A stretch of DNA of 48,111 bases from a virus. The notes beneath the pieces were generated by a model. The model was not told where the DNA came from. It saw only the letters and a list, made by a program, of their open reading frames with translations, and did no database searches. The number at the start of each line of letters is the position of its first letter. Position 1 is the first letter of the stretch. The position numbers were made by a program, and so were the translations under genes. This document shows, in pieces, positions 23,674 to 29,926 of this stretch. The stretch covers positions 1-48,111 of the IMG/VR virus record IMGVR_UViG_3300030616_000004, one strand, 5' to 3'.

Positions 23674-24684
23674 TTATTTCCCACTATAAGGGCAAACAGA
23701 ACGTACATCACAATATTTATTACATTTAATGAGGTTTCCTGTGAAAAAAGGAGAACAATGGGGAATTTCTTCTGGTTGCAGAAATGCTCTGGAAAGAAGA
23801 ATGAATTTGTCCCTGATTAGAGAATATGTGCTTTCAAGAGACAGTAGTTCGATTGGGATTTCCATAAATTGGCTACCGCCAGGAATGGCTTCAGACATTT
23901 TAAGCTTTCTGCCATGCGCCTGTATCATAGAATATGGTTTCCAGTCCCTAATGAGTGCAGAAATTTGTCCAGAAGTAGGCAAAATGGGGGTTCCCGTCAT
24001 ACAGCAGTAACAAAAATATAGGAAATTATTCACGGATAACTGTGTTTGCCATGAGTTACCAAAGGTTTTTCCATTAGCTACGTTCCATGCGGTGGTAGTT
24101 TTAAGATCATCTATGATTACCTTATTGAATTCGACGTATGCTGAATCTTTGTTTTTGTTCTCGATATAGATAAGGTCTACCTTACCACGGAGATATACAG
24201 CATCGTCTTCATCATAAAGATTGGGATCGAATGTCTTCTCATTTATCAGCCTGATGTTTTCATTTTCAATTTGATGGTTGAGCCTTAGCATAAAGGGTGT
24301 TCTTACCATAAGGGGTGCTTTGCCGCCGTTACATTCTGCCGAGGGGCTGAGTTCTTCTATTGCCTTAGGCTTTATCATGATACAGATTCTTTTCTCAACA
24401 GAGAGGATTCCTAATTCGTTTGTACTTCTTAGTTCTTTGAGCCGTTGTTCCCGCAGTAAATGTACTCCTGTTCCGAATGTCTTCCAGAATAGGTCAGATA
24501 CTTTTGTAGGGGGTAGTTGGTCTTGTGTGACCGTTCTCTTTAAGTAGAGTTCTAGCGTGTCGTTAGACATATCTGTAGAGGATAATGTTCTTTCGATAGG
24601 TGTTACCGGATAATCATAGTCATCGACAATGAGCCAAGCAAGGTTGGGCTTGCTGAGGTTTCTGTCATTTTCAATGTTATTCAT
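23674..24684 (-). CDS. Cas4/RecB-like PD-(D/E)XK nuclease
   Basis: This is a 336-aa protein. The start at 24684 has AAGGAG five bases upstream; an ATG at 24726 is less likely. Motifs occur in the RecB order: GTGVH near 71-75, GKVD at 167-170, IDDLK at 191-195 and QTQLSVNNFLY near 213-223. The last 30 residues hold C-x11-C-x3-C-x5-C, a plausible iron-sulphur cluster as in Cas4 and AddB. It probably resects DNA ends to give single strands for the annealing protein downstream. Confidence 0.75.
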   Translation of the reverse strand: MNNIENDRNLSKPNLAWLIVDDYDYPVTPIERTLSSTDMSNDTLELYLKRTVTQDQLPPTKVSDLFWKTFGTGVHLLREQRLKELRSTNELGILSVEKRICIMIKPKAIEELSPSAECNGGKAPLMVRTPFMLRLNHQIENENIRLINEKTFDPNLYDEDDAVYLRGKVDLIYIENKNKDSAYVEFNKVIIDDLKTTTAWNVANGKTFGNSWQTQLSVNNFLYFCYCCMTGTPILPTSGQISALIRDWKPYSMIQAHGRKLKMSEAIPGGSQFMEIPIELLSLESTYSLIRDKFILLSRAFLQPEEIPHCSPFFTGNLIKCNKYCDVRSVCPYSGK

Positions 24685-24722
24685 AAAGACTCCTTTGTCA
24701 TTGGGGAGAAGGCTTCGATTGT

Positions 24723-25133
24723 TCATTCAATGTCCTTATTATGTATTTTTTCTGGAGAATTGTCAATCCTTTTTCTTTCTTTGAAATTTTCTTGCATGTC
24801 CGAGATGATTGAATTGACTGAATCAATCAAATATGGATTCGTTTCATTCGGTAGAATTTCTACATAATCAAGGTTTAGTTCACCCATTGCTTCTAAAGAG
24901 AACAGTGAATATAGAAATTCTGTGATAGTGATGTTTCTGTCCTTTTGATTCTTTAAGGTTAATGGTGCATAAATTGTCATTACATGATTCTGAGCAAGTG
25001 GAGCGAGAGCAAACTTATAGAAGTGTTCTACTGTTTCGCAAATTAATGCTGGTCTGTTTATTACTTCAATGTTTGAAGAATAAGCAGGGTTCTCAATGTA
25101 AATCGTTAATGCTGTTTGGTGTTTAGTTTTCAT
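24723..25133 (-). CDS. Hypothetical early protein
   Basis: This 136-aa protein of unknown function has an N-terminal segment that alternates strands (ALTIYIENPAYSSNIEV), a helix (ALICETVEHFYKFALAPLA), and a charged C-terminus. TTGGAG lies before the ATG, and the frame overlaps the upstream membrane protein by 11 bases. No motif was recognised. Confidence 0.55.
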   Translation of the reverse strand: MKTKHQTALTIYIENPAYSSNIEVINRPALICETVEHFYKFALAPLAQNHVMTIYAPLTLKNQKDRNITITEFLYSLFSLEAMGELNLDYVEILPNETNPYLIDSVNSIISDMQENFKERKRIDNSPEKIHNKDIE

Positions 25134-25773
25134 TGAACAAGCTCCAAGGGCAAGGCAAAGATTCTTTAATTATTGGTAAGTATGCCAAGACTTCACGACT
25201 TGGTACAAAATGCATAGACGTTTTTTCGCCTTCAGGCAGTTCTATTGATGTAGATACTGTTTCTGTTTCTATGTTAAATGAAATCTTGAATGATTTTATT
25301 TCTATGTTATTTTCAAATTCATCACCTGTTGTTCTGTTGTTTCGGTATCTTGAAAGGAATATGCCATCATCTATCCAGGTAGTCTCAATGAGATGCTCTT
25401 CGCAAGTACGGTGAAACAAACTGATGGAAAGAAATCCGTGATCTGTATCTTGAACAATAGTGATTGGGGGATAATCTCCTATGAGATTTAAGCCGGCCAT
25501 AGTCATGTCTGCTGACAGATGCTGAGTCATCTGAATGATCAAAGATTCTTTGGGATTCCCTGTTTTTGTCATTGGTTCCTCCGTTTGAATAATTTTTATT
25601 TGAAAACAATTAAGCATGAATTTGTCTATTATCTTTGCTCCAATGAGGGCAAAGCATAGTGCAAACAGTAAAAGAAAAAAGTTGTCGTCTATAAAATTGC
25701 AAAGCCACATTAATTGTGGCTTGAACATCGTTTGAATATCTTCAGGAATTCCCTTGAATAATAAGTTAAACAT
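25123..25773 (-). CDS. Membrane-anchored hypothetical protein
   Basis: This is a 216-aa protein. One hydrophobic helix near 31-47 (FFLLLFALCFALIGAKI) follows a short N-terminal region; the remaining 150 residues are beta-rich (IEIKSFKISFNIETETVSTS). No signal-peptidase site is obvious, so it is likely a single-pass inner-membrane protein. It starts one base after the preceding stop without a clear ribosome site, so translation is probably coupled. Function is unknown; superinfection or host takeover are guesses. Confidence 0.55.
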   Translation of the reverse strand: MFNLLFKGIPEDIQTMFKPQLMWLCNFIDDNFFLLLFALCFALIGAKIIDKFMLNCFQIKIIQTEEPMTKTGNPKESLIIQMTQHLSADMTMAGLNLIGDYPPITIVQDTDHGFLSISLFHRTCEEHLIETTWIDDGIFLSRYRNNRTTGDEFENNIEIKSFKISFNIETETVSTSIELPEGEKTSMHFVPSREVLAYLPIIKESLPCPWSLFNEN

Positions 25774-25774
25774 T

Positions 25775-26296
25775 TTAGTTTTTCGGTTCGAGGAATTTTG
25801 ATGTTATGACTTGATATGTTTCGGTTCCGTGTTCGTCACAAAGTTCTTTTGTTTGTTTTATCATTTTTAAAAGACTTTCGTCTACTTTTCTTTTGTTATT
25901 TTCGTCATAAAAAATAATATTCTTTTTGATTTGATCTTCAGTATATCCGAATCTGAGAGCAAGTCCCAACAGCATTCCAAGTGTGGTCAATGGTTGTAGT
26001 GATTTCCCGACTAGGCTTAATGCGGCGAATGCCACTATAGCATCAGAGGGGTCTTTCAGAATAGAAAGGAAGCCTTGCATTTCTTTTACAATCATTTCTT
26101 TTATATTGGCTTCATTGAATTCTTTCATGTTGTTTTCTGTTCTGTTTTCTATAGTTGAAGTTGCTACTACATCTTTGACTCCATTCATGCAGGCAAGCCT
26201 TTTTTTGTCTTCAAGCGGTACGCAAAAATAATACGCAGCTACAAAAGTAGTGTAGTCTTCAGGGTTAAGCAAAAGCTGAGATAGTTTGTTTTGCAT
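25775..26296 (-). CDS. Early protein, tandem paralog 2
   Basis: This 173-aa protein is mainly helical. It aligns with the next upstream gene product: MQNKLSQLLLNPEDYTTFVA at the start, LGLALRFGYTEDQIKKN in the middle, and KELCDEHGTETYQVITSKFL at the end correspond to MINKLSNVIEDPEN, LGNKVGYDIDEIMKA and KKLINQYGKNAYHLQTQIF. AGGAG precedes the ATG. Function is unknown. Duplication in place and full divergence of the middle suggest a binding protein that has been tuned to different partners. Confidence 0.6.
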   Translation of the reverse strand: MQNKLSQLLLNPEDYTTFVAAYYFCVPLEDKKRLACMNGVKDVVATSTIENRTENNMKEFNEANIKEMIVKEMQGFLSILKDPSDAIVAFAALSLVGKSLQPLTTLGMLLGLALRFGYTEDQIKKNIIFYDENNKRKVDESLLKMIKQTKELCDEHGTETYQVITSKFLEPKN

Positions 26297-26304
26297 AGTT
26301 TCTC

Positions 26305-26871
26305 CTAGTTGATTGTTTCTTTTGGATTTGATTCTGCAGAAGTGATAAACTTTTCCGCAGCAAATATTTGAGTCTGTAAATGATATGCATTCTTACCATA
26401 TTGGTTGATAAGTTTCTTGAGTCTTTGAATGCCATCGTAAACAGGACATGACTTTTTATCGAAAGGTGGGTTGCCGGGCAATGTATTGTTGAAAGCTTTC
26501 ATGATTTCATCAATGTCATAGCCGACTTTGTTTCCAAGTGAAACTACTTGTGCGAGTTCTACGATTGCTTGAAAGACCCTTCTCTTTTGAATTAGAAAGT
26601 CCAGGGTTGCAATAAAATAATTTTTGCCTAGATGTCTGTGGCAAAGTAGGAGAAATTCTACTGTTGCTTTCTGGCAAAGTTCCAGGGGGTTAAGTGGGTC
26701 AAGGTATTCTTCGTTTTCCTTGGGGTCATCTTTCTTTTTGAACAATCGATTGATTGCTTCGTGTACCGCCGCAGTTTGTTTTTCATTAAGTGTAAGCTGA
26801 TAGAAGAATGAAGCGAAGAAAACAAAAATGTTTTCAGGGTCTTCAATGACGTTACTCAATTTGTTGATCAT
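26305..26871 (-). CDS. Early protein, tandem paralog 1
   Basis: This 188-aa helical protein is the tandem paralog of the 173-aa protein downstream (shared MxNKLS start, LGxxxGY and the YxxxTxxF end). A charged insert (KKKDDPKENEEYLDPLNP) is specific to this copy. AAGGAGAAACGA stands before the ATG, and a strong GC-rich hairpin (26891-26933) lies just upstream. No catalytic motif was found. Confidence 0.6.
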   Translation of the reverse strand: MINKLSNVIEDPENIFVFFASFFYQLTLNEKQTAAVHEAINRLFKKKDDPKENEEYLDPLNPLELCQKATVEFLLLCHRHLGKNYFIATLDFLIQKRRVFQAIVELAQVVSLGNKVGYDIDEIMKAFNNTLPGNPPFDKKSCPVYDGIQRLKKLINQYGKNAYHLQTQIFAAEKFITSAESNPKETIN

Positions 26872-26890
26872 TCGTTTCTCCTTAGAAGGT

Positions 26891-26933
26891 GGGGAGCGGA
26901 TGAGCCATGTTGCGAGTACTCATCCGACTCCCC
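26891..26933 (-). other. Strong intergenic hairpin after 143-aa gene
   Basis: GGGGAG(C)GGATGAG pairs with CTCATCC(GA)CTCCCC, a stem of about 14 bp with a one-base bulge and a 14-base loop. No T run follows on the minus strand; the ribosome site of the next gene follows instead. It is better read as an mRNA-stabilising or processing hairpin than as a terminator. A hairpin of similar strength lies downstream of the paralogous gene at 29112-29147. Confidence 0.7.
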
Positions 26934-26955
26934 GGTATGTAGCTTGTTGTGCGGA

Positions 26956-27387
26956 CTAGATGGAATCCATCCGCACCGGCTGGTAATCGCCCTCATTGTC
27001 CTTGGTAAGGACCGGTTTCAGGCGAGCGGCGTTCAGTACGGCCAGGGCGTTGCCAACCTTCAAGGCAACCGTCTGTTGTTCGGTGTATGCCTTGATGTAG
27101 GCTTCCTTGGTCTTGGCATCCGTCTTTGCCAAAGCACCTTCGGAAATGCGAGGACGCATCTTCGAGACCGAGGCAACAAGGCCGTTGTCACGGAAACTCC
27201 GTTGGAAGCGGGTGAAAATACGTTCGGGTTGGGAAGGTCCCCGTACCGAATCGTACATTTCATGGGCGGTGCGATAGTCTTCCATCGACACAACTGCTTT
27301 GAGCCAGGAGTCGGCCAGCTTGTTCCGTTTGAGAATGAGTTCCGTGGCTTCCTTTACCGCTTTCGTGATTTTTTCGTTGACTGACAT
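26956..27387 (-). CDS. Early protein, FRDNGL family, paralog 2
   Basis: This 143-aa protein is helical and basic. It aligns with the 161-aa product at 29165-29650: LADSWLKAV with LVESWIDQV, SFRDNGLVASVSKMRPRI with AFRDKGLTASIVKVEPAI, and ARLKPVL with DRIRPKL. The DNA is visibly more GC-rich than its neighbours. AAGGAG before the ATG is directly abutted by a 28-base hairpin whose structure is shared with the paralog's leader. An open frame on the opposite strand over the same DNA has no such support. An RNA- or DNA-binding regulator acting on its own leader is one hypothesis; no known family was recognised. Confidence 0.7.
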   Translation of the reverse strand: MSVNEKITKAVKEATELILKRNKLADSWLKAVVSMEDYRTAHEMYDSVRGPSQPERIFTRFQRSFRDNGLVASVSKMRPRISEGALAKTDAKTKEAYIKAYTEQQTVALKVGNALAVLNAARLKPVLTKDNEGDYQPVRMDSI

Positions 27388-27399
27388 TGCAATCTCCTT

Positions 27400-27427
27400 G
27401 TCCGTCTAGGTTTTCCTAGAATCGAAC
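27400..27427 (-). promoter_or_regulatory. Covarying leader hairpin before 143-aa gene
   Basis: On the minus strand the outer stem is GTTCG/CGGAC, then a two-base bulge AT on the 5' side, inner stem TCTAGG/CCTAGA, loop AAAA. The last paired base adjoins AAGGAG, so the hairpin touches the Shine-Dalgarno sequence. The leader of the paralogous gene (29664-29691) has the same length and layout with different paired bases. Confidence 0.75.
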
Positions 27428-27432
27428 GAATG

Positions 27433-27798
27433 CTATTTAATCCCCCGTCCGGGGGCAGTCTGTCTCCAACCAACGGGATTGAACCGAGAGAATACTTCCT
27501 CTTCAGTTAAACGATCTTCTGTCTCTCCGTTGATGAATTCTTCTTCCCTCATTTTTTGTTCCAGCCTGCTGTCTCTGGTTTCAAGAGAGTTTATTGATTG
27601 CTGCCTGATTGTGTCATCTGCTTCTTTGCAAGCAGTATCCATGACTTGCGGTGCAAGAAGTTTTTCTCTCTCTGTGAGCAAGAGTTTTTCAGTATAGCCT
27701 TGCCGAGTGGAGATGATGATATGATTCTTCAGTTTGCGGACTAAATTCTTTTTGATCTGTTCGTTTGCTCTTTCTTCCAATTCTTTCATGAAATCCAT
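27433..27798 (-). CDS. Charged helical early protein
   Basis: This 121-aa protein is not recognised. It is nearly all charged helix (MKELEERANEQIKKNLVRKL, then SLETRDSRLEQKMREEEFI), and the C-terminus is FNPVGWRQTAPGRGIK. The ATG has TAAGGAG upstream. It lies between the repeated double-hairpin element and the 143-aa gene. No cysteine motif or membrane helix was found. Confidence 0.6.
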   Translation of the reverse strand: MDFMKELEERANEQIKKNLVRKLKNHIIISTRQGYTEKLLLTEREKLLAPQVMDTACKEADDTIRQQSINSLETRDSRLEQKMREEEFINGETEDRLTEEEVFSRFNPVGWRQTAPGRGIK

Positions 27799-27820
27799 TT
27801 TTCGTTCTCCTTAGTTGAAT

Positions 27821-27876
27821 TTAAGCCGAGCCAAAGGCGAGGCTTTCACCCCCCCCCCGGAGGGGGAAGGGCTTAA
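27821..27876. repeat. Double-hairpin element, copy 1
   Basis: TTAAGCC/GGCTTAA encloses two smaller hairpins: one built on GCCGAGCC and GGCGAGGC around AAA, and one on a run of C, GGA, then a run of G. The same pair in the same order occurs at 28731-28772. It fills the gap between the 69-aa and 121-aa genes. Strand of action is unknown. Confidence 0.65.
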
Positions 27877-27881
27877 GAGTA

Positions 27882-28091
27882 TCAAGTAAAGCGTGAACGA
27901 CATTCTTTAAGTCGAATCCATCTTTCTTTCTTGTAGCTGTAGCTTGCTTTGGGATTCAGTCTGAAAATAAGGCAGTAGTATTCTCCGGGTAACATATGAG
28001 ACTCAATAAGAAATGGACAAGAATAATTGTCATTCGCACAATATCTTCCGGTAGGACAAGCAAAACTGATAATTTGTTTTTTTGTTTTCAT
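27882..28091 (-). CDS. Small cysteine-rich protein, paralog 2
   Basis: This 69-aa protein starts MKTKKQIISFACPTGRYCAN with further cysteines in YSCPF, YYCLIF and KECRSR, a likely zinc site. It is a paralog of the 77-aa protein at 14618-14851, which has the same MKTKK...PTGxYC start. A GGAG site lies upstream of the ATG. Function is unknown. Confidence 0.65.
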   Translation of the reverse strand: MKTKKQIISFACPTGRYCANDNYSCPFLIESHMLPGEYYCLIFRLNPKASYSYKKERWIRLKECRSRFT

Positions 28092-28316
28092 TTAAAAGTC
28101 TCCGTCAGGTGGATTAAATGGTTCACCATACTCATTCAAACCGTCTTCATGGAATCCTTGGTAAACCATTAAAAGATGCTTTGGAATCTCACAATAATAA
28201 CCTTCATCGGTCTCTTCAAAACAAATACAACACGTTTCCTTTTTTCTATCTGAAATCCGATGAACCCATTGGAGATGAACATAATTAGTAGCACAGTCTA
28301 AACATACTGGTCTCAT
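28092..28316 (-). CDS. Small zinc-finger-like protein
   Basis: This 74-aa protein has CLDC near the N-terminus and CCICFEE near residue 30, and YYC follows, which would bind zinc. The acidic C-terminus (DGLNEYGEPFNPPDGDF) is disordered. The ATG overlaps the stop of the SLOG-type gene (ATGA), so the two are coupled. Function is unknown. Confidence 0.6.
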   Translation of the reverse strand: MRPVCLDCATNYVHLQWVHRISDRKKETCCICFEETDEGYYCEIPKHLLMVYQGFHEDGLNEYGEPFNPPDGDF

Positions 28317-28693
28317 TTTTTCTCCTTTTCGTTACACCAATAATTCAATCCAGTCGATGCGTTGTATACAAAAACAGGCTTGTTAAGCTTGGTCATGGTT
28401 CGTATCATGTGGGCTGTGCCTGCTGATATACCATCCCATATGGCAATTCCAATTTCAGCTTCTTGAGCCATTCTTTCGTTGCGCCTGAACCCTGCAGACC
28501 GCCCGTATGTTCCCCATTGCGCCGGCATCCGTACTACTGGCAATGTTTCTCCAAGTATCTTTCCAGCTATGCGGTCAACACCACGTGCATCACCGTGAAT
28601 CAACTTAGTAATGCTGACATCAGCCAATTCCAAAGCTTCTTCAATTACCTTAAAATCAGTAATACCACGTGACCCAAATACTACTGTAACCAT
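28313..28693 (-). CDS. SLOG-superfamily (DUF2493-like) protein
   Basis: This is a 126-aa protein. The start at 28693 has AAGGAGAAG upstream. The Rossmann-like pattern MVTVVFGSRGITD, HGDARGVDRIAG, then RSAGFRRNERM and IAIWDGISAGTAHMI matches the DUF2493/YspA-type SLOG family, which binds nucleotide-derived ligands. The family includes phage and prophage proteins and defence-related nucleotide sensors. A role in host nucleotide signalling or anti-defence is possible here but is not shown. Confidence 0.75.
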   Translation of the reverse strand: MVTVVFGSRGITDFKVIEEALELADVSITKLIHGDARGVDRIAGKILGETLPVVRMPAQWGTYGRSAGFRRNERMAQEAEIGIAIWDGISAGTAHMIRTMTKLNKPVFVYNASTGLNYWCNEKEKK

Positions 28694-28715
28694 TCTTCTT
28701 CTCCTTATTCGTTCT

Positions 28716-28731
28716 CCCAAGTGTTCTTGGG
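28716..28731 (-). promoter_or_regulatory. Leader hairpin before SLOG-type gene
   Basis: CCCAAG/CTTGGG with loop AACA on the minus strand lies 13 bases before AAGGAG. The A-rich tetraloop (AACA) resembles the AAAA and AAGA loops of the two paralog leaders. The outer part is weaker (CTC/GAG), so the relation is less certain. Confidence 0.45.
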
Positions 28732-28772
28732 GCCGAGCCTAAGCGAGGCCCGCACCCAACCCCGGAGGGGTT
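28731..28772. repeat. Double-hairpin element, copy 2
   Basis: A first hairpin with GGCC ends and internal GAG/CGA (28731-28750) is followed by AACCCC-GGA-GGGGTT (28758-28772), a perfect 6-bp stem with a three-base loop. Order and core sequences match 27821-27876. A shortened core, GCCAAAGGCGA, also appears at 29726-29736. Confidence 0.65.
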
Positions 28773-28885
28773 AAAATACATATATATAAGTATTAAATCA
28801 ATCTCTGTAGATAGTAAACAATACCCAATATCTGAGAGTCAAAAGGTATGAGTAAAGCAAGTCCATAGAGTATTACTTAAGATTT

Positions 28886-29049
28886 AAGCGTAGCTTTAGT
28901 ACCATTACGTAGGCTTGTCATGGCGTTATTCCGTAGGATAATAGGTGGGTACCACCGTAACGTGAGTACTGGCCGTAGGCCTAATTTTTAAGTACCTAGT
29001 AATGCCGTAGGCATCGTCAGAAAATTTTTGGCGTATGCCACCGTAACGG
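28886..29049. repeat. Array of small GTA-loop hairpins
   Basis: Short inverted repeats around a GTA loop: AAGC-GTA-GCTT (28886-28896), TCC-GTA-GGA (28930-28938), GGTGG-GTA-CCACC (28944-28956), GGCC-GTA-GGCC (28971-28981), ATGCC-GTA-GGCAT (29002-29014). Then TGGC-GTAT-GCCA (29029-29040) and CCG-TAA-CGG (29041-29049). A direct repeat, CCACCGTAACG, occurs at 28952-28962 and 29038-29048. The loops stay the same while the stems change. Confidence 0.7.
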
Positions 29050-29111
29050 GTGAACTTGGTACGCCATGTAATTTAGTGTATCTGGGTGTAACGATATATG
29101 AAAGTATAGAC

Positions 29112-29147
29112 GGGTGGGGATCACGGATTTACCGTGACCCCTCACCC
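29112..29147 (-). other. Strong hairpin after 161-aa gene
   Basis: GGGTGGGG(A)TCACGG pairs with CCGTGACCCC(T)CACCC around ATTTA, about 14 bp. It stands 17 bases past the stop of the 161-aa gene on the minus strand. The sequence that follows (GTCTATACTTTC) is only weakly T-rich, so termination would be partial at best. Confidence 0.65.
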
Positions 29148-29164
29148 TTGGTCTGGGGTAGGTT

Positions 29165-29650
29165 TTAAATTTCTTCGATGACTTGAATCCAAGTCACCAG
29201 AGAATACTTATCGCCTACCCTTTGAAGCTTTGGGCGGATTCTGTCCGCAGAAAAATAGAGCAGGCATAACGCTGCCATCTCTATTAATTCTTCATACACT
29301 TTCCGCACTCGACGGTAATGCTTGACACCTTCCGTTTCGCACTTCGAGAGTGTTTCTTCCGGGATTGCCGGTTCCACCTTTACAATAGAGGCAGTCAGCC
29401 CCTTATCCCGGAAAGCGTGATAGAAACGACTCTGATACTTGGAAATGTCCGAGGGCAAGCGGAGAGATTTTGCGTCATAAAAATCTCGAAGCTCATGGAG
29501 CCGGGGCTTTACCTGGTCAATCCATGATTCCACTAAGTCGCATCGATGCTGTAAAAAGTGCGTGTGTCTTTCCAGCATATCAATGCGACGCCGGAGCCTT
29601 CTTTCTTCTTCCGTCACTTGGACGTTCTTACGTTTCTTTTCCTGAGTCAT
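29165..29650 (-). CDS. Early protein, FRDKGL family, paralog 1
   Basis: This 161-aa protein is the first gene of the minus-strand operon. The N-terminal 40 residues are very basic (KKRKNVQVTEEERRLRRRID), suited to nucleic-acid binding; the rest is helical and holds AFRDKGLTASIVKVEPAIPE, shared with the 143-aa paralog at 26956-27387. GAGGAG before the ATG is abutted by the 28-base covarying hairpin. Being first in the early operon, it is a good candidate regulator or host-takeover protein. No family was recognised. Confidence 0.7.
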   Translation of the reverse strand: MTQEKKRKNVQVTEEERRLRRRIDMLERHTHFLQHRCDLVESWIDQVKPRLHELRDFYDAKSLRLPSDISKYQSRFYHAFRDKGLTASIVKVEPAIPEETLSKCETEGVKHYRRVRKVYEELIEMAALCLLYFSADRIRPKLQRVGDKYSLVTWIQVIEEI

Positions 29651-29663
29651 CTCGACTCTCCTC

Positions 29664-29691
29664 GGCCGTCCGGGTCTTCCCGGAGTCGGCC
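29664..29691 (-). promoter_or_regulatory. Covarying leader hairpin before 161-aa gene
   Basis: Outer stem GGCCG/CGGCC, two-base 5' bulge AC, inner stem TCCGGG/CCCGGA, loop AAGA; 28 bases in all, ending two bases before AGGAG. Every stem difference from the copy at 27400-27427 keeps a pair, either Watson-Crick or G-U. Confidence 0.75.
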
Positions 29692-29703
29692 TAACTTCAG
29701 AAC

Positions 29704-29730
29704 ACTATACATTAGCAAGACTCATGCCAA
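29704..29730 (-). promoter_or_regulatory. Candidate early promoter
   Basis: On the minus strand TTGGCA (29730-29725) and TATAGT (29709-29704) are spaced 15 bases. Transcription would start near 29698 and give a leader that consists almost only of the hairpin and ribosome site. The spacing is short for sigma-70, so confidence is modest. Confidence 0.35.
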
Positions 29731-29733
29731 AGG

Positions 29734-29926
29734 CGAAAACCCTGTGATATCGCGGGTTTCGAGTGTTAAGACCCTAAATTATAGGGTAAAAAGTGACATT
29801 ATTTGACACCACAAAATCAGCTGAAATCCCGGAAATGCAGTGATAGTGCGGCTTTCGGGGTTGACAATCTTTTCCGGGCCAATGGCGGGGATTGTCAAAA
29901 TCGGCCTGAATCCTTCGCTTTCAGCG
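29734..29926. promoter_or_regulatory. Cluster of inverted repeats
   Basis: Five inverted repeats in succession: GAAAACCC/GGGTTTC (29735-29760), ACCCTA/TAGGGT with loop AATTA (29771-29787), CCCGGAAA/TTTCGGGG (29828-29860), TTGACAAT/ATTGTCAA (29861-29898, with GCC-AAT-GGC at its centre) and CGCT/AGCG (29916-29926). No gene lies here. Operators or an origin structure are possible. Confidence 0.55.

Larger units (their letters stand above)
28721..29164. other. Non-coding stretch, structured
   Basis: No credible gene was found in these 444 bases. From right to left they hold a strong hairpin (29112-29147), a run of tiny hairpins (28886-29049), an AT-rich stretch (28771-28880) and a double-hairpin element (28731-28772). 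On the minus strand a weak promoter-like pair, TTGATT at 28801 and TATTTT at 28778 spaced 17 bases, could serve the SLOG gene. Confidence 0.6.

Noticed and set aside
26944-27384. 146-aa open frame on the plus strand
   Set aside because: It is antisense to the 143-aa early gene, which has a ribosome site, a structured leader and a paralog. The plus frame has none of these.
29861-29898. Divergent promoters from the two TTGACA boxes
   Set aside because: Neither strand has a -10-like hexamer at 16-18 bases. The boxes are the arms of an inverted repeat.
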